From Planctomycetota bacterium (GTDB lineage: Bacteria > Planctomycetota > Planctomycetia > Pirellulales > UBA1268), in NCBI GenBank assembly GCA_016872555.1, contig VGZO01000002.1:1-64000 (forward strand): a DNA stretch of 64,000 nt, in the 5' to 3' direction. Shown here piece by piece: positions 1 through 7,592 of the stretch. The stretch's first letter is position 1; each line of letters opens with the position of its first letter. Made by a program: the position numbers and the translations under genes. The notes beneath the pieces were generated by a model. It saw only the letters and a program-made list of their open reading frames with translations. It was not told the DNA's origin and did no database searches.

Positions 1-1950
1 GAGGCCACGGGATATCTCCGCGCCCGCCGGGGGCTCGCCGAGTGCCTCACGATCCTGGGGCGGCCCGAGGAGGCGATCGCCGAGTGCGAGGCGCTTGCGA
101 GTCTTGACGCCGAAGACCACATCGTGGCCCGGTTCATGCACCTCGACCTCCTGATCAGCCACGGCCGTTTCGCGGCGGCCAAGCAGCTCTGCTACGAGTG
201 CCGCGAGGAAGTGTTTTGCGTGTGGCCGTATGGGCGGGCGCTGATCGCGTTTGGGGAACAGGGCGACACGCCCGCCGCCCGGGAGCTGCTTGCCGAGGCC
301 GGCGTGGTCAATCCCCACGTGCCGCGGCTGTTGCTCTCGGGCCGCGAGTTCGACCCGGGCGGGATGCTCACCGTCGGTGCCGAGGACGAGGCGGCGGCGT
401 ATGTCCGCGACTTTCGGAGTTGCTGGATGGACGTGCCCGGGGCGCTGGCCTGGCTGCGGGCCTGCGGCAACGTGCCGCTCGACGATGCCGGGCGCGACCG
501 CAGCGGCTGGCGGACGTCGGCCGGTCCACGCGCTGAGCGGCGGCCGGGCTGGGCTCAGGAAAAACGGCTGCTTGCCCAGCTCCCGCTCGACGCGACCGAC
601 GCGTGGGAAGTGGACCTGTCGGAGGAGCGTGAGGGCATCTGGTCGTTCATGGTGGCATCCACCCGCGACGACAGGCAGTTGGCCCTCGACGTGCTGGAGG
701 ACCGGCCGTTGCCCGACGACCTCTGGGGGATGCTGGCCGACGCGATGCGGCGGCCGAGGCACGGCGAGCCGAGGCGGCCCGCCACGGTAGCGATGCGGCC
801 GGGGGTGTTGCCCAAGACGTGGCGCAGGAAGCTCGAGCAGATCGGTGTCCGCCAGATCCTGCGCGAGGAACTCGACACGATCGCCCGGATCTCGAGCGAC
901 GTGGCGGCACGGATCGCCGCCGCCGCGGCTGATCGCGATGCGGACGAGACCGAACCAGCCGCCGCCACCACCGCGACGATTCTCGCCGACTGCGCTCGTC
1001 TGCCCCGGGAAGCCGGCGACATCTGGGAGGCACTCGTGCGCCGGGCGCCTGCGTGGGTGACCGGCGAGGGGCAGCCCTATCTGCCCTGGCTGGCGATCGT
1101 GGCCAGTCAGACCACGGGCGCGCTGCTCAAGTTTGACATGACCCGCGAGCGAACCGATTCCGCCGCATTCGTGCGACTCGCTGGCCGGGCGATGCTCGCG
1201 ACGGGCGTGCGGCCCGAACAATTGAATGTCGTGGATCCGGCGCTCGGCGCCACGCTCTCAGCGGCATTCGCAGGCCTCGATGTCACGATCAACACGACGG
1301 AGGAGTCGTTCCCGGCGATCGACCGTGTGGTCGGTTCGCTTGCCGAATCGATGACGCCGCCGGAGGCCGTCGCCCCGCTCTCCGCGGTTCCGGGAATCAC
1401 CACCTCCATCGGGCGGGCCTTCTATGCCGCGGCGGCCGCCTTCCACCGCGACCGGCCCTGGCGGCGGCTGCCGAGCGACGCGGCGATCAACGTGCACGTG
1501 CCGGCTGCGGACGGTGGCGAGGGCCGGCTCGTGCATGCGGTGGTCATGGGGCATGTGGGCATGGTGCAGGGGCTTGCCCTCTACGAGGATGACGTGGCCC
1601 TCGAGGTGGCACGCTCGGGCGACCACGATCAGGCTGCCCGCAGCACGGGGCTTTCGGTGATGTTCGGCGAGGCCTTCGAGATCCCCGCGGTCGATTACGA
1701 CTGGATCGAACGCAGCGGATTCGAGGTGGCCGGGCCCGAGGCCTGGCCAATGCCGGTGCGGCTCAATCCCGGGATGAATCTGCGGCCGCCGTTGGCGTGG
1801 GAGCTTGAACTGCTCACCGGCTGCCTTCGGGACGTGCCCGCATTCATTGCTGCGGTGCCGAAGCCCAAACGAGGGCTGTTCGGAAGGGGTGGACCGGCCG
1901 AGCCGCCGGCATGGACATCCCCAGCCGGCTGGCGGCTGTCGTGGGAATGA
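1..1950 (+). CDS. TPR-containing protein, 5' end outside window
   Basis: The frame is open back to base 1, so the gene starts upstream; the first internal start codon here is a GTG at 124. The first ~100 visible residues are TPR-like: a GLAECLTILGRPEEAIAECE helix pair, then a second pair around ALIAFGEQGDTPAARELLAEA and an NPHVP motif. This arrangement is also seen in ST7-type TPR proteins of bacteria. The C-terminal ~350 residues form a separate globular region ending in a conserved-looking segment (RLNPGMNLRPPLAWELELL) and a basic tail. No signal peptide or catalytic motif is visible. The function is unknown; a scaffold or protein-binding role is inferred only from the TPRs. The gene is followed directly by mobile-element debris. 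Confidence 0.75.
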   Translation, partial: EATGYLRARRGLAECLTILGRPEEAIAECEALASLDAEDHIVARFMHLDLLISHGRFAAAKQLCYECREEVFCVWPYGRALIAFGEQGDTPAARELLAEAGVVNPHVPRLLLSGREFDPGGMLTVGAEDEAAAYVRDFRSCWMDVPGALAWLRACGNVPLDDAGRDRSGWRTSAGPRAERRPGWAQEKRLLAQLPLDATDAWEVDLSEEREGIWSFMVASTRDDRQLALDVLEDRPLPDDLWGMLADAMRRPRHGEPRRPATVAMRPGVLPKTWRRKLEQIGVRQILREELDTIARISSDVAARIAAAAADRDADETEPAAATTATILADCARLPREAGDIWEALVRRAPAWVTGEGQPYLPWLAIVASQTTGALLKFDMTRERTDSAAFVRLAGRAMLATGVRPEQLNVVDPALGATLSAAFAGLDVTINTTEESFPAIDRVVGSLAESMTPPEAVAPLSAVPGITTSIGRAFYAAAAAFHRDRPWRRLPSDAAINVHVPAADGGEGRLVHAVVMGHVGMVQGLALYEDDVALEVARSGDHDQAARSTGLSVMFGEAFEIPAVDYDWIERSGFEVAGPEAWPMPVRLNPGMNLRPPLAWELELLTGCLRDVPAFIAAVPKPKRGLFGRGGPAEPPAWTSPAGWRLSWE

Positions 1951-1974
1951 CTGACCTTCAATACCAGTCAGGAC

Positions 1975-1998
1975 TGATCGACATCCACAGCCTCTGAC
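1975..1998 (+). repeat. 24-bp copy of the IS91-type transposase 3' end
   Basis: These 24 bases are identical to 4019-4042, which encode the last residues (IDIHSL) and stop of the IS91-type transposase remnant. No other IS91 sequence is recognisable here. It is either the last trace of another IS91 copy or a recombination footprint. Confidence 0.7.
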
Positions 1999-2003
1999 GC
2001 TGC

Positions 2004-2220
2004 TCAAACGACGTGGAACGCATCGGCGTAGGCGGACAACGTCGACGCGGGTATTCCGAGCCGTTTGCCGATCGACCGCCATCGGGAGACCGCCTGGCGG
2101 ACTTCGTCGCAGATGCGGCGAGAGTCCTTGGTTTCGAGGCCAAATCTGGCGGCATGCCGGACCGCGTCGTCGATCGCCGCAGCCGGATCGTCGAGCAGGC
2201 GAGAATCCTCGCTCACTGGC
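2004..2220 (-). pseudogene. HipA-family toxin C-terminal remnant
   Basis: About 70 residues on the minus strand, ending in SRWRSIGKRLGIPASTLSA then YADAF, resemble the last helices of HipA-type serine/threonine kinase toxins: an EVxxAVxxWR helix followed by a helix ending in AF near the C-terminus. The kinase core, ATP site and catalytic Asp are absent. No HipB-type antitoxin is visible nearby. Upstream on the minus strand the frame runs into unrelated sequence and then the IS91 remnant, so the gene was probably truncated by mobile-element insertion. The family call rests on the C-terminal pattern alone. Confidence 0.5.
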
Positions 2221-2693
2221 GTCTTGGGCTGTCGCGCGCGGTCGATCGCCGGTGTCGGATTGATGTCCAGGACCCGGTTGCCGCGTCGATCACGTTCGAT
2301 CCGGGGGGACTGCTGGCGGGGGGCGGCATCCCGCAAGTAGTGTACGGGCGATCACTCTCCCCGTCCACTCGCCGCTCTGCCCATGGTCGCTGCATTCTGC
2401 GGATTTTCCGCGCGGCCCAGCCTCCGGCCGCATGCCGGCCCGGCACCACGCCGCCGCTACGAGCGTCGCCGCCCCGAGAAGACTCCCCTCCACAAGATCA
2501 TCTCCGAGAACCTCGCGAGCTGGCTCGGGTGGCGTGACGTGGCGGAGCGTCCCGTGCCGGGCTACGTCGAGGAGGAACTCCGCGGGTATCTCGAGTGCGG
2601 CATCCTCTGCTTTGGGTTCGGCCGTGCCCCCTGCACGGGCTGCGGCCAGGGGTTTGTGATCGCGTTCCCGTGCAAGGGGCGCGGGGTTTGTTC

Positions 2694-2793
2694 GGCCCGG
2701 CTGAGCCGGGCTCGGTAGCCATGGGAACCCTTGGCGTTCCCATCGGCTGCCAGGCAGGACGGGGCCATGGATGGCCCGCCCTGCCTGTGGCTA
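2694..2793 (+). repeat. Three-hairpin palindromic element, copy 1
   Basis: Three consecutive hairpins interrupt the IS91 transposase. Hairpin a: 7-bp stem GCCCGGC/GCCGGGC (2695-2711) with a 3-nt loop. Hairpin b: AGCC then ATGGGAAC (2717-2728), 7-nt loop CCTTGGC, GTTCCCAT (2736-2743), one bulged C, GGCT. Hairpin c: CAGGCAGG (2751-2758) pairing with CCTGCCTG (2780-2787) around the core GGGCCATGGATGGCCC. The tetramer GTTC occurs at 2690-2693 and 2794-2797 and could be a target duplication. The insert adds an in-frame TAG. Confidence 0.7.
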
Positions 2794-3432
2794 GTTCCGC
2801 CGGTGCCCGTGCGACAGTGGGTGATCTCCGTGCCGAAGCGATTGCGGGGCTTTCTCGCCGACCGGCACCGAGCCGTCGCCGCCGTCACGAAGATCTTTCT
2901 TGACGAGATCGTGCGGACTCTGATCACGGCCTCAGGCTGCTGCGCCTCCCCGGCGTTCCTGCCCGCCCACCCGATCAACCAGGCCGATCTGGCCGCGCTC
3001 ACCGAGCGGGTCCGCCGCCGCGTGATCCGCTTTCTTCAGGCTCACTCGCCTGCTCGGCACCGCTGCCGCCGCCGACATGCTCGCCTGGGAGAACAGCGGT
3101 TTTTCAGTCGATGCCGGTGTTCGGATCACGCTCAATAGACCGCGACGTGCCGAGCTATTTTCGGAGCTTGGAGCACCTGCTGCGCTCTTGCGCCCGGCCA
3201 CCCTTCGCGCTGGAGCGACTCTCCGTGAGCCGCGGTGCAGACGGCCAGATCGCCCGCATCCGCTACGTGCTGCCCAGACACTGGGTCACCATTTGGGCCG
3301 CCAACTGGGTCGGGCCGGGCCGCTCGCGCAAGTCCACGCGGCCGGGGGCCAATGGCGTCGTCGACCTCTCGCCGTTTGAGTTTCTCGACCGGCTCGCCGA
3401 TCTCGTGCCGCCGCCGCGCAAGCACCGGCACA

Positions 3433-3530
3433 GGCCAGCCGGAGGCTGGCGTTGGCGGTCGAGCCAAACCTCGGCTTTGGCTCCGACCGCCCGAGGCGGC
3501 AGGGGCCATGGATGGCCCTGCTGCCGTGAA
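3433..3530 (+). repeat. Three-hairpin palindromic element, copy 2
   Basis: It has the same plan as copy 1 with different stem bases. Hairpin a: GCCAGCC/GGCTGGC (3434-3450), 3-nt loop GGA. Hairpin b: GGTC then GAGCCAAA (3457-3468), 7-nt loop CCTCGGC, TTTGGCTC (3476-3483), one bulged C, GACC (3485-3488). Hairpin c: CGGCAG (3497-3502) with CTGCCG (3521-3526) around the same core GGGCCATGGATGGCCC. It lies between the transposase segments ending HRHR and beginning VFAPNHK, and shifts the frame. ACAGGCCAG (3430-3438) and ACAAGCCAG (3531-3539) flank it. Confidence 0.72.
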
Positions 3531-3802
3531 ACAAGCCAGGGGTGTTTGCACCCAACCACAAGCTCAGGCGGGCCGTGACGGCGCTGGCGATCGGAAACGT
3601 CGGAAACCGCCAAGAGGCGGTGACCGGCGGGCATGGGGGCGACGGTCATGCCACGGAAGGCTGCTGCGACGCAAATCCGAATCACAAGCCCCGCTCGCAC
3701 GACACGTCTCGGATTGCCTGGGCCAAGCTGATGGCCCGGGTGGGGGAGGAGTTTCCACTTGCGTGCCCCACCTGCGGCGGCGACATCCGGCTCAGAGAAG
3801 AC

Positions 3803-3876
3803 GGCCGGCAGGAGCCGGCTCACTTCGAACCGGAGGTTCGCAAGCGGGCGAAGGCCAGGATGGCTTCGCCCGCTTG
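3803..3876 (+). repeat. Three-hairpin palindromic element, copy 3 (diverged)
   Basis: Hairpin a: GCCGGC/GCCGGC (3804-3819), loop AGGA. Hairpin b: CTT then CGAAC (3823-3830), loop CGGAG, GTTCG (3836-3840), one bulged C, AAG. Hairpin c: a 13-bp stem CAAGCGGGCGAAG (3841-3853) with CTTCGCCCGCTTG (3864-3876) closing on GCC-AGGAT-GGC, close to the core of copies 1 and 2. It sits just after the C-terminal zinc motif of the IS91 transposase. GAAGAC (3797-3802) and GAAGTC (3876-3881) flank it. It is shorter than the other two. Confidence 0.6.
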
Positions 3877-4205
3877 AAGTCAGCCTCTCGCACACCTCGG
3901 CGAGCCACTCGAGCCGCCTCCCGTCTCTCCCGCCCGTGGCCCGCCGATCGACAGGGAGAGCTCGTGCAGTTCCATGACGACCGGGCAATCTTTCAGGGAC
4001 GGATAGACGAGCTGCCCGTGATCGACATCCACAGCCTCTGACCGGCGTCGGACGCGAGGCGTCGAAGCCCCGGGAACGGCCGACTGGGACGCGGTCTGCA
4101 CAGACGCCAGAAGAACGCCACCGAAGCGGGTGCGGGGCGTTTCGAGAAACCCGCTCCGGACGCCCGGGCCGCTCCTCCCGAGGCTCACGAGTCGCTCATC
4201 AGCCG

Positions 4206-4481
4206 CAAGACCGGTGCGAAGGTGCCATTGACCGGGCGATCCTTATCCTTCTTTATCCTTTCGAGGCGATGTGCAAGATCGGTCTCGTCAACAAACCGAC
4301 GGCTGATCGCGATGATGTCCGCATCGTCCTTCATGCGACTGAGATCGGCGGCGATGTCCTCGCGCAGGCGTTCCCGGCTACCTTCGCTGCGGCGGGAGTT
4401 CGGCAATCACCTGGACGATGGGTCCCGGGCCTGGGTTGGCGATCGGCGCGGTGAAGTCGAGCCGCGGCCGCCCCACCCGGC
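4206..4481. other. No confident gene between IS91 end and membrane-protein gene
   Basis: A minus-strand frame (4185-4406, 73 codons, helical and charged, with ISRRFVDETDLAHRLERIKK) reads into the IS91 3' end for its last residues. It may therefore be a host gene truncated by that insertion. No family was recognised and nothing else is supported here. Confidence 0.3.
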
Positions 4482-5432
4482 TTACCCCGCAGCCGATGTA
4501 TCCGAGGCGTCGAGCCGTGCGCGGACTTCCGCAATCTTCGCTCGCTCGACCGTCATCCAGGTGCCGAAGATCGCGCCGCAGATGCCGAGGATCGACCCGC
4601 CGATGCCGCTGATGAGTCCCCATGTGCTCCCGTCATGCGGGAACCACGTCTGGAGGACGCTGAACACACCGATGCAGAGAGGCAGCACGACACCGCTGCC
4701 CCAGAAGAGGCCGAGCACGCGCTTGCGGCGCTGCGCGGCGTACAGCTCAGCCAGTTCCGGCGAGCCCGCCGCGTCCATCGGCTCGGGTTCGGAAAGGGTG
4801 CGCCGAAGGCTGCGGGGAAGGATGGCGAGCAGGAACCCAAACACCGACCCAAAGACGACGAGCGAGAGCATCCACCGCGAACGCTCGGCTTCCGCGTAGG
4901 CGACCCGCGCGGCCTCGGGGTCGACCGCCGAGTCGCCCGGGTACGGGCCGACGCCGAAGGGCAGGAGCCCGCGCGCCGCGATGGCCGCCAGGATCACGAC
5001 GAACAGCGTGATCGGGACCGCCCACATGGCACGGGTCACGGGGCTCGCGCGTTCACGGTTCACGAGCGATGCGGTGCGCACGCCGCCCGAAGCGGATCCG
5101 CCGCCGACCGTCCATCCCCAGTGCGGGTTCTTCGCCACGATCGCGGGCATCGCGAGGAAGAACCACAGCGGGAAGAACCACGGCCACCAGAAGCCCGCGA
5201 TGACCATCGCGAAGTTGAACCGCAGTCCGGTCAGGACCAGCCCGACCCAGATCGCAAGCAGCGCGACGGTGCTCATCGCGAGGGTGAGCATCATCCCGCG
5301 CGCCTTGATGCGCGCCGAGTCGTCGGCTGTGCGGTTCGGCACGAGCGCCGCGAACACGATCGGGAAGAGCAGCATCACCGGGACGAAGGTGAGCATGAAC
5401 AGGCGGCCGAGCGGGATGATGGGATCCGCCAT
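4482..5432 (-). CDS. Multi-pass membrane protein paired with a GntR regulator
   Basis: The 316-residue protein has about seven hydrophobic segments. They lie near residues 8-30, 50-72, 75-100, 138-157, 188-207, 245-265 and 275-297, with a charged linker around 160-185 and a polar C-terminus. No transporter ATPase or catalytic motif is seen. It is the second gene of a two-gene minus-strand operon behind a YtrA-type GntR repressor, 45 nt apart, and GGAG precedes the ATG. YtrA-type regulators commonly sit first in operons for ABC or envelope-stress membrane proteins, so an envelope function under that regulator is inferred. The substrate is unknown. Confidence 0.7.
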   Translation of the reverse strand: MADPIIPLGRLFMLTFVPVMLLFPIVFAALVPNRTADDSARIKARGMMLTLAMSTVALLAIWVGLVLTGLRFNFAMVIAGFWWPWFFPLWFFLAMPAIVAKNPHWGWTVGGGSASGGVRTASLVNRERASPVTRAMWAVPITLFVVILAAIAARGLLPFGVGPYPGDSAVDPEAARVAYAEAERSRWMLSLVVFGSVFGFLLAILPRSLRRTLSEPEPMDAAGSPELAELYAAQRRKRVLGLFWGSGVVLPLCIGVFSVLQTWFPHDGSTWGLISGIGGSILGICGAIFGTWMTVERAKIAEVRARLDASDTSAAG

Positions 5433-5477
5433 GATGGGTCTCCGTGAACTGGGGTTCGAAACGGCGTGTCGTGGGTT

Positions 5478-5867
5478 CTAGGCGTGCTTCCACAGGCGCT
5501 CGATCTGGCGTGCCGCCATGGACTCCGCGGCCTCACGGGTGAGTCCCGCGAGTTTGGCATCACCGAGCGCGGCGGCGATGCCTGCCTCGATGCGCTTGCG
5601 TTCCTCGGCCTTGGGGCCCGAGGCGCGCTCGACCGTGGCGATGACGATGGTGCCGCGCCCGCGCGCGGAGGCGAGCAGCCCGGCGTCCGTCAGCTCGCGG
5701 TAGGCGCGGGCGACGGTGTTCAGGTTGATGCCGAGGTCGGCGGCGAGCTGCCGGACCGGAGGCAGTTCATCGCCCTCGGCGAGCTGCCCCGCCGCGATGA
5801 GCCCGCGCAGGCCGGCCACGAGCTGGTCGTGGATCGGGACGGGACTGGCGAGCGAGATCGTGAGCAT
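5478..5867 (-). CDS. GntR-family transcriptional regulator (YtrA-like)
   Basis: The chosen ATG gives 129 residues. An N-terminal winged helix reads PIHDQLVAGLRGLIAAGQ, then LPPVRQLAADLGINLNTVARAY, then ELTDAGLLASARGRGTIV, which is the classic GntR fold. A short helical C-terminus (~50 residues) replaces the large effector domain of FadR/HutC types, which is characteristic of the YtrA subfamily. A longer reading frame extends upstream to 5984 but would include the promoter. The ATG at 5867 sits right at the predicted transcription start. The regulator probably represses its own operon, which also holds the membrane protein at 4482-5432. Confidence 0.85.
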   Translation of the reverse strand: MLTISLASPVPIHDQLVAGLRGLIAAGQLAEGDELPPVRQLAADLGINLNTVARAYRELTDAGLLASARGRGTIVIATVERASGPKAEERKRIEAGIAAALGDAKLAGLTREAAESMAARQIERLWKHA

Positions 5868-5874
5868 GATGGCT

Positions 5875-5902
5875 ATTGTATCATACTCTGCGACAATGTC
5901 AA
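5875..5902 (-). promoter_or_regulatory. Sigma70-type promoter and candidate GntR operator
   Basis: On the minus strand TTGACA (5902-5897) and TACAAT (5880-5875) are separated by 16 nt, a near-consensus housekeeping promoter. Only 7 nt separate the -10 box from the regulator's ATG, so the transcript would be leaderless or nearly so. The inverted repeat ATTGT-N13-ACAAT (5875-5897) overlaps the -10 and spacer and is a candidate operator for the GntR protein. Confidence 0.6.
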
Positions 5903-6019
5903 GTGCGGTTGGATTGGCGCGGCGGCGCCTCCGGGAACCCCGGTGCTCCGCGAGGGACACCGGACCTGAACGGGTCTTTCGCAAGGGCTTTGGGTGAGCG
6001 CGGGCCGGCGGCCGTTATC

Positions 6020-6607
6020 ATGCCCTGCATGGACTGGACCACCTACTTCGCGAAGGGCCGTCCGGAGCGATCGCTCGCGGGAGTCGTCCTCGACGCCGAG
6101 TCGCTCGACGGCATCGACATCGCCGCGGAGCGCACGAACCGAGTGCAGATCACCGCGACCAGCGATGAAGCCCTCTCAGACGAGGACATGCCGCGCCTCG
6201 TCGAGTTCCTCGATGTGGCGGCGCGCGCACTCGGCCGGTGCGCGGCGGGGCCGTCGAAGTGGACGGCACTCGTCCTGACGGTGCGCGCGGAGTCGGGCTC
6301 CATCGGCGCGTTCCTCATCGACGAGGGCGATGCGCTCGCGCGGTCCGGTGCGCTCGTCATGCTCTCGCTCACGAGCCTCGAGGAGCAGGCTGCGGAGAGG
6401 CCGTGGGCAGACGAGGATCCAGAGGGTTTCGAGCGGGCGAACCGCGCGCTGCAGGAGCGCGTTCAAAGCGAGATCTCGCGCGCAGCCGGCACTGAACCCG
6501 CGCGCTCGAGCATCGCGGCGCTCCGGTCGCGGACACCGGTTGCGATCTTGATCGATCCCGTCGGCGAGGTGGATCCGGCGGACTTCATTCCGATGATCGT
6601 TCCGTAG
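6020..6607 (+). CDS. Hypothetical protein
   Basis: The 195-residue acidic, soluble-looking protein begins MPCMDWTTYFAKGRPERS, with no signal peptide or membrane segment. ATG 6020 is chosen because the frame further upstream overlaps the divergent regulator's promoter; MDWTTYF (6032) is an alternative start. It contains a beta-rich first half (SLAGVVLDAESLDGIDI, RVQITATSDEAL) and alternating charged helices (DPEGFERANRALQERVQSEI). No family was recognised. It is divergent from the GntR operon, and a terminator-like hairpin lies 118 nt after the stop. Confidence 0.55.
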   Translation: MPCMDWTTYFAKGRPERSLAGVVLDAESLDGIDIAAERTNRVQITATSDEALSDEDMPRLVEFLDVAARALGRCAAGPSKWTALVLTVRAESGSIGAFLIDEGDALARSGALVMLSLTSLEEQAAERPWADEDPEGFERANRALQERVQSEISRAAGTEPARSSIAALRSRTPVAILIDPVGEVDPADFIPMIVP

Positions 6608-7024
6608 ACTCACACCAGTTTCGATCGACACCCCGCTCTCCTGGTGCGAAGGAATCGGCCTTCACCCCCTCTGGGACGCTCAGAACGCCATCTCACGTTT
6701 GGATCCGTTTCGCTGGGGGAGTTCAACCGGTCGGCCTCACGCGAGGTCGACCGGTTTGTCTACAGGCTGACCCATCTGGAAGCCATGCTGAAACCCCCTG
6801 CTGCCGCGCCGTGGCGGGGGTTCGGCGCTCTCGCGTTTGTGGAGACAGCCCAATTGGGAACCACGGGCTCCGATCCGAACGGCGGCGAAACGGGCGAAAC
6901 CCCGCCTTGATCTCTCGCGCTCTCTGAACTGGTTTCCAGCCTTCCGAGATCAGGGGGTCGATCGAAACGGCAGCGAGACCTCCGCGAACCCGAGGCGCGC
7001 GCGGCAGGACTCGATGCACTGGTC
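6608..7024. other. Intergenic stretch with hairpins, no gene seen
   Basis: It contains the strong hairpin at 6725-6756 and a weaker pairing AACCCCC/GGGGGTT around 6785-6830. The frame of the following TPR gene is open through part of this stretch (QRDLREPEARAAGLDAL before 7025). This stretch may therefore hold the decayed 5' part of that gene. Confidence 0.4.
6725..6756 (+). terminator. Hairpin, possible terminator
   Basis: A 14-bp stem with one mismatch runs from 6725-6738 to 6743-6756 around an ACGC tetraloop. It is followed by TGTCT rather than a long T run. It is the best terminator candidate for the gene ending at 6607. Confidence 0.4.
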
Positions 7025-7465
7025 GTGGATGCCATCCACATGCTCGCCTTGGCCGAGACGGAACCGGCCGCGGAGTTGCGACGGAACCGGGAGGCGCTCG
7101 CGGTCGCGGTCGCGTCGTCGCAGCCCGCCGCCAGACGGTGGGAAGCATCGCTTCTCAACAACCTCGGCTGCGCGTTGCACGCCGAGGGGCGGTTCGACGA
7201 GGCGCTCGCGGAGTTCACCCGCGCCGGCGATCTGCGTGCGGCGCAGGGCGATGCTGCCGCGCATCGGATCGCACGGTGGATGATCGGATGGACGCTGCGA
7301 TCTATGGGCCGACTGGTGGACGCGCTTGAGGTACAGAATGCCCTCGAGGCCGAGTGTGCGGCGGCCGGCGCGCCCGATCCGCACGTCTTCGCAGAGCTCG
7401 CTGCGATCCACGAAGCGCTTGGGGACGCGGCGAGGGCCCTCGCGTACCGATCGCGATCGGCGTGA
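7025..7465 (+). CDS. TPR-repeat protein, possibly 5'-truncated
   Basis: The first start codon in frame is a GTG, giving 146 residues. Two to three tetratricopeptide units are visible: SLLNNLGCALHAEGRFDEAL and EFTRAGDLRAAQGD, then WMIGWTLRSMGRLVDALEVQ, then FAELAAIHEALGDAARALAY. The helical pattern continues upstream in frame to about 6975 without a start codon. The frame before that looks like junk, so an N-terminal part has probably been lost. No signal peptide is seen. A protein-binding role is inferred only from the repeats. Confidence 0.55.
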   Translation: MDAIHMLALAETEPAAELRRNREALAVAVASSQPAARRWEASLLNNLGCALHAEGRFDEALAEFTRAGDLRAAQGDAAAHRIARWMIGWTLRSMGRLVDALEVQNALEAECAAAGAPDPHVFAELAAIHEALGDAARALAYRSRSA

Positions 7466-7592
7466 ACCACGCTGGCGGGCCGAACGCATTTCCACACCAC
7501 GGCAGTGCGCCTCGCCATGAATCGTTTCCCTCAGCCGTTGACTAGAAAGCGATCGTTTCCTGGCATCACGGCCTGAGAAAGGAACGCTTCCG

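Larger units (their letters stand above)
2383..4041 (+). pseudogene. IS91-family transposase, multiply disrupted
   Basis: IS91-type segments follow one another in shifting frames. They are an N-terminal zinc-binding region (CTGCGQGFVIAFPCKGRGVC), VPVRQWVISVPKRLRGFL, a central DGQIARIRYVLPRHW region, LVPPPRKHRHR, VFAPNHKLRRAVTALAIGNV, a C-terminal zinc motif ACPTCGGDIRL, and the tail LAHLGEPLEPPPVSPARGPP to DELPVIDIHSL. At least four lesions separate them: a TAG in the first hairpin insert (2716), a frame change near 3090-3110, a frame change across the second insert (3433-3530), and a shift after the third insert plus one more near 3950. Part of the segment usually following the first zinc motif is also missing. 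No functional product is possible without recoding. Confidence 0.8.
2383..4205 (+). mobile_element. Degenerate IS91-type element
   Basis: The element holds a broken IS91-family (Y2, rolling-circle type) transposase followed by ~165 nt of non-coding 3' sequence. The 3' boundary at 4205 is set by comparison with a second copy on the minus strand (9724-9959). Both copies share the transposase tail, the untranslated segment and a closing block (4182-4205 here; 9724-9747 reversed there). The 5' boundary is not resolved; transposase similarity is clear from about 2490. Three palindromic insertions lie inside the coding region. The element is certainly non-autonomous now. Confidence 0.75.

Noticed and set aside
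2694-3876. The palindromic copies as a CRISPR array
   Set aside because: Spacing is irregular, the copies are ~100-nt multi-hairpin units that differ in sequence, and no spacers or cas genes are present.
3235-4041. 268-codon + strand frame across the IS91 remnant as a gene
   Set aside because: Only its last ~20 codons are true IS91 coding sequence. The rest reads out of frame through hairpin inserts.
7545-7559. GAAAGCGATCGTTTC as a symmetric operator before the Fic gene
   Set aside because: The outer GAAA/TTTC and the inner CGATCG are centred on different bases, so it is not a real dyad. The direct repeat ATCGTTTCC (7521 and 7552) is too short to stand alone.
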